In this document: positions 23,477 through 31,332 of the stretch, piece by piece
Layout: each line of letters starts with the position of its first letter
How positions within the stretch are numbered: the first letter of the stretch is position 1
Origin: Cytophagaceae bacterium
Lineage (GTDB): Bacteria; Bacteroidota; Bacteroidia; Cytophagales; Flexibacteraceae
Direction of reading: 5' to 3'
Assembly: GCA_947458545.1 (NCBI GenBank)
Contig: CANGYH010000009.1
Location: 1 to 64,000 of the forward strand
DNA length: 64,000 nucleotides
Position numbers and translations under genes: made by a program
Notes under the pieces: model-generated
Databases searched by the model: none
What the model was told of the DNA's origin: nothing
Seen by the model: only the letters and a program-made list of their open reading frames with translations

Positions 23477-24099
23477 ATGCCCCAGGTGGCCGGGCTTTGC
23501 CGCCAAGCCGCCAGCGATGCCAGGTCGTCGGCAGAGAACATGCCTTGGGCTTGGGCTACACGCAGCAGTGCGTCGTAGTCAGACAACGAAGAGAAGGGTA
23601 CCCCGGCCTGGTCAAAGGCCTCTGTGGCCTGGGCAAAGCCGTAGGTGAAGACGCAGAGCATCCCCGCCACCTGCGCGCCCTCTGTCGCCAAGGCCTGGCA
23701 GGCCGCCAGCGAGCTGCCCCCGGTAGAGACGAGGTCTTCTATGACGGCCACCGGCTGCCCGGGCACGATGCGGCCCTCTACCTGGTTGCCCCTACCGTGT
23801 TGCTTGGCGGCGCTGCGTACGTAGAGAAAGGGCAGCGCCAGCCGCTCTGCCACCAGCGCCCCTTGGGGGATACCCGCCGTGGCTACCCCGGCAACGGCCC
23901 CGGCTGTGGGGTAGGCGGTCTTTAGGGCATCGGCCAACGCATCGGCTACCTGTTTGCGGGCGGCGGGGTAGCTCAGTACCAGGCGGTTGTCGCAGTAGAT
24001 GGGCGAGCGCCAGCCGCTGGCCCAGGTAAAGGGGGCTTGCGGCCGCAGGATGACGGCCCCTGTCTCGAGCAGTAGGCGGGCGATGGCTTCGGCGTACAT
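23473..24099 (-). CDS. pyrE: Orotate phosphoribosyltransferase
   Basis: The 208-residue enzyme converts orotate and PRPP to orotidine 5'-phosphate in pyrimidine synthesis. It has 'FTWASGWRSPIYCDNR' for orotate binding, 'KQHGRGNQVEG' in the mobile loop, and the PRPP motif 'VAVIEDLVSTGGSS' near residue 117. ATG 24099 gives the standard N-terminus 'MYAEAIARLLLETGAV'; the longer reading to 24162 is rejected. A CAACTTTG element ends 4 nt upstream of this ATG. The gene is divergent from gmm and convergent with nhaD, sharing four bases of stop codons. Confidence 0.95.
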   Translation of the reverse strand: MYAEAIARLLLETGAVILRPQAPFTWASGWRSPIYCDNRLVLSYPAARKQVADALADALKTAYPTAGAVAGVATAGIPQGALVAERLALPFLYVRSAAKQHGRGNQVEGRIVPGQPVAVIEDLVSTGGSSLAACQALATEGAQVAGMLCVFTYGFAQATEAFDQAGVPFSSLSDYDALLRVAQAQGMFSADDLASLAAWRQSPATWGI

Positions 24100-24103
24100 G
24101 GGG

Positions 24104-24111
24104 CAAAGTTG
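24104..24111 (-). promoter_or_regulatory. -7-like element CAACTTTG upstream of pyrE
   Basis: Read on the minus strand, CAACTTTG is followed by CCCC and then the pyrE ATG. The spacing implies transcription starting at or within a few bases of the start codon. Confidence 0.45.
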
Positions 24112-24177
24112 CGGGTAGGGCAGGGGCGTGGGCAAGCCGAGCATGGCATCTTCGCACCGCAAAGCGCCCCAAGACCT

Positions 24178-24630
24178 ATGCTAGACCGTGCCACGTTTGC
24201 AGAAGTAATAAAAAACACGCCCCTGATAGCCCTAGACCTGATTGTACGCGATGCCGAGGGCCGCGCCCTTGTGGGCCTGCGACGCAACCAACCGGCTAAA
24301 GGCTATTGGTTTACGCCCGGCGGCCGCATCTACAAAAACGAGCGGCTAGACGATGCCTTCCGCCGCATCAGCCGCCAAGAGCTGGGCGTGGCTCTGGAGC
24401 GCAGCCAGGCCCGGCTGCTGGGCCTCTACGAGCACATTTATGACGACAATGTCTTTAATGCTGACTTCGGCACCCACTACGTGGTGAACGGCTACGAGGT
24501 GCAGCTAGACGCCGCTCTGGTGCCCGAGGCCTTTGCCACCCAACACCACGACGCACGCTGGATGACCATCGAAGGCCTGCTGGCCAGCGCGGAGGTGCAT
24601 GAGAATACGAAGGCCTATTTTAGGAATTAG
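24178..24630 (+). CDS. gmm: GDP-mannose mannosyl hydrolase (Nudix)
   Basis: The 150-residue Nudix protein hydrolyses GDP-mannose or GDP-glucose to GDP and sugar. It follows the E. coli Gmm (NudD) pattern closely: 'TPLIALDLIVRD', the modified Nudix box 'GGRIYKNERLDDAFRRISRQELG', which lacks one of the usual glutamates as in Gmm, then 'YEHIYDDN', 'FGTHYVVNGYE' and 'HHDARWMT'. ATG 24178 matches the family N-terminus. The last codons and the TAG stop lie at the start of an AATTAAA-type heptamer repeat. Confidence 0.93.
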   Translation: MLDRATFAEVIKNTPLIALDLIVRDAEGRALVGLRRNQPAKGYWFTPGGRIYKNERLDDAFRRISRQELGVALERSQARLLGLYEHIYDDNVFNADFGTHYVVNGYEVQLDAALVPEAFATQHHDARWMTIEGLLASAEVHENTKAYFRN

Positions 24631-24658
24631 AAATTAAAAATTAAGAATTAAAAATTTA
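24624..24658 (+). repeat. Solo heptamer array of the AATTAAA type
   Basis: Units AATTAGA, AATTAAA, AATTAAG, AATTAAA and AATTTA keep the period of 7 and match the arms around the S23-type ORF. The first unit supplies the gmm stop codon. No inverted partner or ORF is attached. Confidence 0.8.
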
Positions 24659-24696
24659 GGGTGCCGGGCTTGTCTGCTGTGCAATGACGGCCTACT

Positions 24697-24745
24697 GTGC
24701 AATGGCTTCGCCATTGTCACGTGCTCCTGCGAGGCTGTGCCTCGC
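24697..24745 (+). repeat. Double-hairpin repeat family iii, copy 2
   Basis: The CAATGGC-TTC-GCCATTG hairpin, linker TCACGTGCT and CGAGGC-TGT-GCCTCG hairpin follow the heptamer array by about 40 nt. Confidence 0.75.
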
Positions 24746-24776
24746 TTTTGCAGCACCTTCACAGCTTCCTCCTGCC

Positions 24777-24784
24777 TATATTTG
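24777..24784 (+). promoter_or_regulatory. -7 element TATATTTG before a small ORF
   Basis: TATATTTG is an exact TAnnTTTG match, ending 3 nt before ATG 24788. Confidence 0.5.
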
Positions 24785-24787
24785 GGT

Positions 24788-24922
24788 ATGCCCAGAATCA
24801 AGGTAACCATCCGCCCCGAAGACGTACAAGCCTTCTTTGAGTGGATAGGGGACCATGGGTATCCTATACCCATCGCTGATGAAGAGGACAGAAATGAGGG
24901 AGAGGCAGAAGTAGGGAGATGA
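24788..24922 (+). CDS. Small hypothetical protein (44 aa)
   Basis: The short ORF encodes a soluble, acidic 44-residue peptide beginning MPRIKVTIRPEDVQAFFEWI and ending in a Glu-rich tail. I do not recognise it. Support for its being a gene comes from the exact -7 element just upstream and from GC-rich codon use that ends sharply where the AT-rich island begins. It could also be the remnant of a longer gene cut by that island. Confidence 0.4.
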   Translation: MPRIKVTIRPEDVQAFFEWIGDHGYPIPIADEEDRNEGEAEVGR

Positions 24923-25021
24923 TTAAGAGTGTTGTCGATGCGAAAGAGAAGTAGGATAATCCTTAACCTTACCTTAAACTTAATTGGTTATATAAGAGAT
25001 TGTTTATAAATATAATTGTGT

Positions 25022-25870
25022 TTAAACGTCGCCATTGATCTTGCCATCATTGTGTAAGAACTTTACCTTTCCACTTCGTACATTTTTTACTATGGCTTTG
25101 ACAGTTTCTTGAGCATCAATTAGTGATTCAATTGGCTCGCTAACAGAAACCTGATAAGAAATTTTGACACCTTTTATTTTTACTAGTCCGAGATTTTTGC
25201 ACCTCATATAAGCTTCAGGCCACTCAAATGTATGTACTTTATTTTCGCTTTTAAAGTTATGTGGAAGACTTTTGGCTATCTCATGAAGACTGGTGACAAT
25301 TTTCCCACTATGGTTGTAAATATACACTGAATCCTCATTGATAGGATAGTTGATATCTAGTTCAAGATTTGACGTGTCAAACTTTCTATTTTCCAACCAG
25401 TCTTTATCAAACATTATTTCTCTTTGAATTATCGTTAATTTGCAAATGGATATATTTAAGCTTATACTTTTGATTCTTCCTTTCCAATCTTCCTCTATTG
25501 GTTCGCGTACCTCAATTAAATTGATACCATAATGATCAGCATATTTTATTGCACCTTCTTGGAAGGTGTTTCTACAAACAAAGATACCTGCTGAAATTCC
25601 AATGTCGTTGAGAACAGAATGGAAGTCTCTAATTTTACTTATAGATATATTTGCTTTATTGTAGCATTTGCATTCTATTGCAACCTTATGCTTAATCCCG
25701 GCTTGTTCAAATTCCCAATATATATCAATCTGATGCTTTTGCCCTGAGCGGCCAGAGATTTTTACATTGTTTTCAACATCTATGTTGTTGAGCCCTTCGT
25801 GCGATAGTATTGAATTGTAAACTTCTTGAATGAATTTTTCATAATCCCGGCCTTGTGTTTGTGCGTCCAT
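25022..25870 (-). CDS. Mrr-like PD-(D/E)XK restriction endonuclease family protein
   Basis: The 282-residue protein has an N-terminal nuclease-like domain. 'GRDYEKFIQEVYNSI' resembles the first Mrr helix. Asp49 in 'QKHQIDIYWEF' and Glu66/Lys68 in 'HKVAIECKCYN' form the PD-(D/E)XK site, and 'FHSVLNDIGISAGIFVCRNTF' follows as in Mrr_cat domains. The C-terminal 150 residues are unassigned. The family cleaves DNA, often modified DNA, in defence, but some members have other roles. Codon use is strikingly AT-rich compared with every neighbour, a sign of recent transfer. No methyltransferase lies nearby. Confidence 0.75.
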   Translation of the reverse strand: MDAQTQGRDYEKFIQEVYNSILSHEGLNNIDVENNVKISGRSGQKHQIDIYWEFEQAGIKHKVAIECKCYNKANISISKIRDFHSVLNDIGISAGIFVCRNTFQEGAIKYADHYGINLIEVREPIEEDWKGRIKSISLNISICKLTIIQREIMFDKDWLENRKFDTSNLELDINYPINEDSVYIYNHSGKIVTSLHEIAKSLPHNFKSENKVHTFEWPEAYMRCKNLGLVKIKGVKISYQVSVSEPIESLIDAQETVKAIVKNVRSGKVKFLHNDGKINGDV

Positions 25871-25893
25871 TACAATATACTTTTTGTTTTAGG

Positions 25894-25901
25894 CAAATTT
25901 A
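25894..25901 (-). promoter_or_regulatory. -7 element TAAATTTG for the Mrr-like gene
   Basis: Read on the minus strand, TAAATTTG matches TAnnTTTG exactly and lies 23 nt upstream of the ATG, so the foreign gene carries a promoter of host type. Confidence 0.5.
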
Positions 25902-26010
25902 TACTGCCACCCCGTCACTCCAAACACCGCCCGGCACAGCCTTTGCACCCTACAATGGCCTAGGAACTTGTGACAGCTTGCCCGCGTTCGGGCAGCAGTT
26001 GTGTGCCATT

Positions 26011-26598
26011 ATGACTGAATCGAACGTCAACCCTACCGACGAAACCACCTTGCACGCCCAGCCCGAGGCAGATGGGCAGGCCATGCCTGACAATGCGGCT
26101 GCCCCTGCTGACGCAGAAGCGCCTGAAGCCCCAGCCGACGAAGAAGCCAGCGCCCTGGCCGAGGCCCAGGCCCGCATTGCCGAGTACGACGACCGCTACA
26201 AGCGCCTCTTTGCCGAGTTTGAGAACTTCCGCCGCCGCACGGCCAAAGAGCGCATCGAGATGATTACCGGCGCCAATGCCGATCTGCTGCGCGATCTGCT
26301 ACCTGTGGTAGATGACATGGACCGCGCCATCAAGGCACAGGCCGCCGGGCAAGAGGCTACCGCCTTTGCCGAGGGCATCGGCCTGGTGCACAACAAACTG
26401 AAGCAAACCCTGGAGCGCAAGGGCCTCAAACCCTTCGATGCCATCGGCCAACCCTTCGATGCCGACCGGCATGAGGCCATCACCCAGATTCCCGCCCCGA
26501 CGGAGGCCCTCAAAAACTGCGTGGTAGATGAAATCGAAAAGGGCTACATGCTTGGCGAGAAGGTGCTGCGCTTTGCCAAAGTTGTGGTAGGCATTTAG
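26011..26598 (+). CDS. grpE: GrpE nucleotide exchange factor
   Basis: The 195-residue co-chaperone releases ADP from DnaK. After an acidic, Ala/Pro-rich N-terminus (1-45) comes the long helix 'YDDRYKRLFAEFENFRRRTAKER', the four-helix segment 'DLLPVVDDMDRAI' and the beta domain with 'GQPFDADRHEAITQIP' and 'GYMLGEKVLRFAKVVV'. ATG 26011 is chosen because the residues before it in the open frame are not GrpE-like. No CIRCE element is seen upstream. dnaJ follows 144 nt downstream, beyond an inverted-repeat element, and the TAG stop lies in that element's left heptamer array. Confidence 0.95.
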   Translation: MTESNVNPTDETTLHAQPEADGQAMPDNAAAPADAEAPEAPADEEASALAEAQARIAEYDDRYKRLFAEFENFRRRTAKERIEMITGANADLLRDLLPVVDDMDRAIKAQAAGQEATAFAEGIGLVHNKLKQTLERKGLKPFDAIGQPFDADRHEAITQIPAPTEALKNCVVDEIEKGYMLGEKVLRFAKVVVGI

Positions 26599-26734
26599 TT
26601 TTTAGTGATTAGTTAAGAGTGAAAAGTTAAAAGTTGATTTTTTGCTCTTGGCTCCAGCCTTACTTGATTTTCTACGACTGACACGAAGCGCCCCGTCTGC
26701 TCAACTTTTAACTATTAACTCTTAACTTTTAACT
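26593..26734. repeat. Heptamer-phased inverted-repeat element between grpE and dnaJ
   Basis: The left arm (26593-26637) and right arm (26701-26734) are arrays of AGTTAAR-type heptamers in opposite orientation. Over the 34 nt next to the centre they agree at 29 positions. The 63-nt centre has no ORF. The layout copies that of the mreB-mreC element without the protein gene: the left arm supplies the grpE stop codon and the right arm ends 8 nt before the dnaJ ATG. Confidence 0.75.
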
Positions 26735-26742
26735 CCCCCATC

Positions 26743-27906
26743 ATGGCTGCTAAACGCGATTATTATGAAGTCCTCGGCGTGGGCAAGACGGCCGATGCCG
26801 ACGAAATAAAAAAGGCATACCGCAAAATGGCCATCAAGTATCACCCTGACAAAAACCAGGGTGATGCCGCTGCCGAAGAAAAATTCAAAGAGGCCGCCGA
26901 GGCCTACGAGGTACTGTCTGACCCAGACAAGCGTGCCCGCTACGACCGCTTTGGCCATCAGGGCATGGGTGGCGCGGCCGGCGGCGGCCAGTACCAGAAC
27001 ATGGACGACATCTTCTCGCGCTTTGGAGATGTATTCGGAGATGAGTCGCCTTTTAGCCAGTTCTTTGGCGGTGGGGGTGGCCGGGGTGGCGCCTCGCGGC
27101 GCACGCGCAAGGGCAGCAACCTGCGCATCAAGCTAAAGCTGAGTCTGCAGGAGATTGCCCAAGGCGTAGAAAAGAAGGTGAAGGTGCGCCGCCAGGTGAG
27201 CTGCAAAGCCTGCGGCGGCAACGGGGCCCGCAACGGTACCGACCTGCGCGACTGTGGTACATGCCACGGCAGCGGCCAGGTGCGCCGCCGCGTGCAGACC
27301 ATGTTTGGCGAGATGACCAGCGCCACCACCTGCCCCACCTGCCAGGGCGAGGGCCGCACCATCAGCCACAGCTGCAACGTCTGCCACGGCGATGGCCGCG
27401 TAGAGCAAGAGGAGGTCGTAACGCTCAACATCCCCGCCGGGGTAGAAGACGGCATGACGCTCTCTATGAACGGCAAGGGCAACGTGCCCAGCCGGGGCGG
27501 TATAGCCGGAGACCTGCTCATCGTCATCGAGGAAGAGGCCGACCAACTGCTCAAACGCGATGGCCAGAACGTGGTGTACGACCTTTACATCAACTTTGCC
27601 GATGCTGCCTTGGGCAACCCCGGCATCGAGGTGCCCACGCTAGACGGCCGGGCCCGCATTAAGATCGAGCCGGGTACGCAGTCGGGCAAGATCCTACGCC
27701 TCAAAGGCAAGGGCGTGGCAGACCTGCAGTCGGGCACGCGCGGAGACCAGTTGGTGTACGTAAACGTCTGGACACCCAAAGACCTCTCTGCCGACGAGCG
27801 CGACCTGCTGGAGCGTATGCGCAACAGCCCCAACTTTGCCCCCAAGCCCGGCAAGAGCGAGAAAAGCTTCTTTGAGCGCGTGCGCGAGGCTTTCTCGGGT
27901 AACTAG
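26743..27906 (+). CDS. dnaJ: Chaperone protein DnaJ
   Basis: The 387-residue DnaJ stimulates DnaK ATPase and delivers clients. Domains in order are the J domain (about 3-70, HPD in 'IKYHPDKN'), a Gly/Phe-rich region (about 72-120), four CxxCxGxG zinc motifs ([32 protein letters not shown], about 150-220) and the C-terminal substrate domains. The fit to full-length type I DnaJ is complete. ATG 26743 is 8 nt after a repeat arm. dnaK is not in the window. Confidence 0.97.
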   Translation: MAAKRDYYEVLGVGKTADADEIKKAYRKMAIKYHPDKNQGDAAAEEKFKEAAEAYEVLSDPDKRARYDRFGHQGMGGAAGGGQYQNMDDIFSRFGDVFGDESPFSQFFGGGGGRGGASRRTRKGSNLRIKLKLSLQEIAQGVEKKVKVRRQVSCKACGGNGARNGTDLRDCGTCHGSGQVRRRVQTMFGEMTSATTCPTCQGEGRTISHSCNVCHGDGRVEQEEVVTLNIPAGVEDGMTLSMNGKGNVPSRGGIAGDLLIVIEEEADQLLKRDGQNVVYDLYINFADAALGNPGIEVPTLDGRARIKIEPGTQSGKILRLKGKGVADLQSGTRGDQLVYVNVWTPKDLSADERDLLERMRNSPNFAPKPGKSEKSFFERVREAFSGN

Positions 27907-27923
27907 GCCTGTGATTACCCTGT

Positions 27924-27961
27924 AACGACGATGCCCGGGCTTAGGCCTGGGCATTGTCGTT
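27924..27961. terminator. Bidirectional terminator hairpin between dnaJ and osmC
   Basis: A 17-bp stem (AACGACGATGCCCGGGC against GCCTGGGCATTGTCGTT, with two G-T pairs) has a TTAG loop. It lies between the convergent dnaJ and OsmC-family genes, 18 nt after the first and 20 nt after the second. Confidence 0.75.
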
Positions 27962-27980
27962 GTATAGCAGATGGGTTGCC

Positions 27981-28403
27981 TTAGACGATCTCCAGCTCTA
28001 TGGGCACGCTCAGCGCGCGGCTGATGATGCAGTTGGCTTTAGCCGCCTCTGCCACCTGCCTGAAAGCCTCTGCCGATACACCCTCTGCCGAGCCAGAGAG
28101 CGTCAGTCGCACACCGGTGATGCTCATCCCCGTAGCCGTTTTGTCTAAAACTACCACGGCATCGGTATGCAAATCGCGGGCAACAAAGCCTTGTTGTTGC
28201 AACGAAAACGCCACCGCCATCGTAAAGCAGCCCGCATGGGCGGCGGCCAGCAATTCTTCGGGATTGGTGCCTGGTGCTTCTTGGTTAAAGCGGGCGCCAA
28301 AAGTGTAGGGGGTAGAGGATAACACGCCTCCGGGGGCGCTCAGGGTGCCTTTGCCGTCTTGGCCGGTACCGTTCCATTGTGCGGTTGCTTTCCGTTTTAG
28401 CAT
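27981..28403 (-). CDS. OsmC-family thiol peroxidase
   Basis: The 140-residue protein reduces organic hydroperoxides using two reactive cysteines. Cys59 in 'AAHAGCFTMA' and Cys125 in 'AKANCIISRA' are at the family positions, and 'GTNPEELLAAA' is the usual loop before the first. It is closer to the OsmC subgroup than to Ohr, judging from 'ARFNQEAPGTNPEELLAA'. ATG 28403 gives the typical 'MLKRKATAQWNG' N-terminus; the longer frame to 28427 is rejected. It is convergent with dnaJ across a shared terminator. Confidence 0.9.
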   Translation of the reverse strand: MLKRKATAQWNGTGQDGKGTLSAPGGVLSSTPYTFGARFNQEAPGTNPEELLAAAHAGCFTMAVAFSLQQQGFVARDLHTDAVVVLDKTATGMSITGVRLTLSGSAEGVSAEAFRQVAEAAKANCIISRALSVPIELEIV

Positions 28404-28764
28404 AGTATTTAGGGTTACGCAGCGCACTCGGGCTGCCTGGCATAGTTACGAAATATGGAACATAAACCTTACCAGCGCTTACCTAAACATGGAGCACGCG
28501 GCATAACAACACACAATCGTTTTCATCCTCACATTAGGCCTTCATCAAGACATAGTCAGGCCAAGCAGACGATTTTGTGCGTAAAACCCTCCATTTGGCA
28601 ACCCATCACCCGTTGGTCGAATACAGGCAACGCATAATACATCTTGGCCGTTTACTATTTAGCACATTTTTTCTGCCTAACGCGCTGCCCTCTTACACGC
28701 GTAACCTGAAGCATACTGTTATCGGCAGCGTGCCTTAAACAGCCCAATACTTTTGTCACAACGT
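28404..28764. other. Intergenic region without a supported gene
   Basis: These 361 nt separate the OsmC-family gene from a divergent small gene. An open frame at 28455-28637 encodes a basic, compositionally odd peptide and is not accepted. The only recognisable site is the -7 element at 28748-28755. Confidence 0.5.
28748..28755 (+). promoter_or_regulatory. -7 element TACTTTTG
   Basis: TACTTTTG matches TAnnTTTG and ends 9 nt before ATG 28765, predicting a leader of only a few bases. Confidence 0.5.
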
Positions 28765-29067
28765 ATGACTCAGCAACTCATCCAATCGCTTCTGCCCATG
28801 GCGGCTATGGCTGCGCCCGTTCTGGGCTGGTTCTACTGGGCATCTCCCGTGCTGCAAGAAAACGGCGAGAACACTGAAACGGATCTGCTCAATGTGGTAG
28901 ACGAGTTGGTGGGCTGCACGTGCCGCGCCTGCGTAGCACAAGCGCAGCTGGTGTCGCGTGCCAAATTCCAGCGTACGCCCTGGCGCAAGGGCCAAAAAGA
29001 CGGCTACGAGCGCAGCCAAGAGGTCTTGGCTGGCCAAACCGACACCATCGAGCACCACCAAGGCTAA
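28765..29067 (+). CDS. Hypothetical membrane-anchored protein with a CTCRAC motif
   Basis: The 100-residue product starts MTQQLIQSLLPMAAMAAPVL and has one hydrophobic segment (about 9-30), followed by a charged region. A close trio of cysteines in 'GCTCRACVAQ' near residue 50 could bind a metal or form a disulfide. The C-terminus is Lys/Arg- and then Glu-rich. I do not recognise the family. An exact -7 element directly upstream supports expression. It is convergent with the NlpC/P60 gene, only 2 nt away. Confidence 0.55.
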   Translation: MTQQLIQSLLPMAAMAAPVLGWFYWASPVLQENGENTETDLLNVVDELVGCTCRACVAQAQLVSRAKFQRTPWRKGQKDGYERSQEVLAGQTDTIEHHQG

Positions 29068-29069
29068 GG

Positions 29070-30065
29070 CTAACCCAACCGGCGGCTTGTCTGCCAGGTG
29101 GTAAACCGGCCAGCGTCAAAATCAGCGGCCTGGGGCACAAGGCTGTTGCGCCGCACCCGCCCGCTGGCGTGCAGGTAGTTTCCATCGCCCTCGTACACGG
29201 CTACGTGGGTAATTTTCTGCGGTAAGTCACCAAAAAAAAGCAAGTCTCCCGGTAGCAAATCTGCCGGGTTTTTGCTTTCTATGGGGGTGCCCAAGGCCAC
29301 CTGCTGGCTGGCATCTCTGGGCAGAGCCAGGCCGCAGAGCCAGGCGGCCAGTTGTACCAACCCGCTGCAATCTATGCCCCTGGGGCTAGTGCCGCCCCAG
29401 AGGTAAGGGGCCCCCATCCAACGGCGGATGTGTGGCAACATATCGGCCGCCGCAAAAGCGGTGGGCCGCTCTGGCAACAGTACCTCAGAGGGCAGGTATC
29501 CGCGGCGCATATCAGGTGTATAGACGGCAAAGCCGCTCACAGCCAGATCTACCCAGCGATCTCCCACGCCCAGCATACATCCTGCCGTTACGTCGAAGAC
29601 AGGTTCCGTCCGGTCGTAAGGGTCTGCCCAGGCCTGGGCGTAGTTGGCGGCGACGATCCACTTGGGCAGGGCGGCGTAGCCGGTGTTCCAGCATGGGTTG
29701 GCGGGCAGCAGATGCTCGCGATGCAGGTAGCCGAGGTAGCCGTCGTCAGTGCGCACGCGCCACCAGTCTGGCCCGGCCCGCTCAAGCACATCTACACGGC
29801 GGCCCATCAGGGCCTGGCTTAATTGTTCGGCTGCCTGCCGGGGCTCGGCCCGCAGAGGCGCTACAGATACCGTTACCAGGCCTGCTGTCTTGGCACCAAG
29901 CGCCACATCAGGCAGCAGGCGGATGGGCAGTTCTTGCCCCAAGTGTCGGCGGGCGGCCAGGGCCAGGGCTTCGTCGGTAGAGACGATTACCGCCCCTTCT
30001 GGCAAATTGCGCACCTCCAATACGTGCGCCCGTGCGTCAAACGGTGGCAGGTTAGGCTGGGCCAT
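29070..30065 (-). CDS. NlpC/P60 cysteine peptidase with SH3-like domains
   Basis: The 331-residue protein joins an N-terminal extension and SH3-like domains (about 60-200, 'GRRVDVLERAGPDWWRVRTDDGYLGYLHREHL' region) to a C-terminal NlpC/P60 domain (about 205-331). The catalytic residues are Cys233 in 'GIDCSGLV', His287 in 'ITHVAVY' and His299 in 'YLHASGRV'. Such enzymes cut D-Glu-diaminopimelate bonds in peptidoglycan fragments, as YkfC does. No signal peptide is visible, which suggests a cytoplasmic role in muropeptide recycling. The start overlaps the end of the upstream aminotransferase gene by 14 nt. Confidence 0.9.
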   Translation of the reverse strand: MAQPNLPPFDARAHVLEVRNLPEGAVIVSTDEALALAARRHLGQELPIRLLPDVALGAKTAGLVTVSVAPLRAEPRQAAEQLSQALMGRRVDVLERAGPDWWRVRTDDGYLGYLHREHLLPANPCWNTGYAALPKWIVAANYAQAWADPYDRTEPVFDVTAGCMLGVGDRWVDLAVSGFAVYTPDMRRGYLPSEVLLPERPTAFAAADMLPHIRRWMGAPYLWGGTSPRGIDCSGLVQLAAWLCGLALPRDASQQVALGTPIESKNPADLLPGDLLFFGDLPQKITHVAVYEGDGNYLHASGRVRRNSLVPQAADFDAGRFTTWQTSRRLG

Positions 30066-31206
30066 GGTCTAGCACTTGGGCAAGGCGGTCGGCCACGCGC
30101 TCCAAATCGTCGGGTAGTAGGTTGCTGCCGCTTGGCAGGCAGAGCCCTTGGGCAAACAGCCGCTCGGCGGTGCCGTCGCCCACGTAGGGTGCATCGGCAA
30201 AGACGGGCTGCAGGTGCATGGGCTTCCACAAGGGCCGGCTCTCGATGTTGTCTGCCTCCAGGTGCAGGCGGATGTCCTCTCGGGTGATGCCACCCGTCAG
30301 GGCAGGGTCCACCAAGATGCACGTCAGCCAGCGGTTGCAGAAGCTGCCCTCCGGCTCGGGCAGAAACTGTATGCCTGCCCGCTGGCCAAACCGCTTGTGG
30401 TAAAACGAGAAAACTGCCCTGCGCTGGGCGATCCGGTCTGGCAACACTTCCATTTGCCCGCGGCCAATGCCAGCCAGCACATTGCTGAGGCGGTAGTTGT
30501 AGCCTATGTGGCTGTGCTGGTAATGCGGGGCAGCATCTCGGGCCTGCGTGGCCAGAAAGCGCGCCTTCTGTATGGCAGCGCCGTCGGCCCCCAGCAAGGC
30601 ACCACCACCCGATGTCGTGATGATCTTGTTGCCGTTAAAGCTCAGCACCCCATAAGTGCCCAGTGTTCCGCAGGCCTGGCCCTGGTAGGTAGAGCCGAGC
30701 GCCTCGGCGGCATCTTCGATCAAGGGCAGCTCTGCCTCTTGGCAGATGCGGCGGATGGCTTCCATCTGGGCGGGCATACCGTATAGGTGTACCGCAATCA
30801 CGGCCCCGAGCCGGGCACCCGCCTGGCGGCGCTCGGCAATGGCCTGGGCCAAGGCCTCGGGGCTAAGGTTCCAGGTTTCAGCCTCGGAGTCTATAAACAC
30901 CGGCTTTGCTCCCAGATACACAATCGGGTTGGCAGAGGCCGAGAAGGTAAAGCTCTGGCACAGCACCTCTTGGCCCGGGCCTATGCCGGCCAGCACCAGT
31001 GCCAGGTGCAAGGCAGCCGTACCACTGCTGAGGGCCGCCGCATGGGCGGCCCCGGTAAAGCGGCAAAGGTCTTGCTCAAAGCCGTCCACATGGGGGCCCA
31101 GGGGGGCTATCCAGTTGGTGGCAAAGGCCTCGGCCACATAGTGTTGCTCTGCCTGGCCCATGTGCGGAGAGCTTAGCCAGATTTTGGGTGGGGTAGGGCG
31201 CGTCAT
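30052..31206 (-). CDS. DegT/DnrJ/EryC1-type PLP aminotransferase
   Basis: The 384-residue protein is a sugar aminotransferase of the ArnB/PglE type that transfers an amino group to a nucleotide-linked keto sugar, usually for surface glycans. Lys194 in 'SFNGNKIITTSGGG' binds PLP; 'SSGTAALHLAL' and 'LIEDAAEALGSTYQG' are family motifs. ATG 31206 yields 'MTRPTPPKIWLSSPHMG', close to the family start. A GACCTTTG element ends 8 nt upstream. No other glycan gene is adjacent, and the gene is translationally coupled to the NlpC/P60 peptidase, an unusual partner. Confidence 0.93.
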   Translation of the reverse strand: MTRPTPPKIWLSSPHMGQAEQHYVAEAFATNWIAPLGPHVDGFEQDLCRFTGAAHAAALSSGTAALHLALVLAGIGPGQEVLCQSFTFSASANPIVYLGAKPVFIDSEAETWNLSPEALAQAIAERRQAGARLGAVIAVHLYGMPAQMEAIRRICQEAELPLIEDAAEALGSTYQGQACGTLGTYGVLSFNGNKIITTSGGGALLGADGAAIQKARFLATQARDAAPHYQHSHIGYNYRLSNVLAGIGRGQMEVLPDRIAQRRAVFSFYHKRFGQRAGIQFLPEPEGSFCNRWLTCILVDPALTGGITREDIRLHLEADNIESRPLWKPMHLQPVFADAPYVGDGTAERLFAQGLCLPSGSNLLPDDLERVADRLAQVLDHGPA

Positions 31207-31332
31207 CCAGAAGACAAAGGTCGGTGCTGCACGGCTATTAGCCGTTGCCAACGGGGCAGAGGTGCCATAAACGCAAGCGCCCTGGCCCTTTTGTGCGGGG
31301 CCAGGGCGCAAGAGGTTGAGCAGGCGGCTGCC

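Noticed and set aside
24100-24162. N-terminal extension of pyrE overlapping the region upstream of gmm.
   Set aside because: The family N-terminus begins at MYAEAIARLLLE and a promoter-like element sits inside the extension.
25855-26010. N-terminal extension of grpE to 25855.
   Set aside because: The extra residues overlap the start of the divergent nuclease gene, cross the composition boundary and do not resemble GrpE.
28455-28637. A 60-codon plus-strand ORF in an intergenic region.
   Set aside because: Its composition is odd (His, Arg and Pro-rich), no promoter-like element is close, and nothing is recognisable in it.
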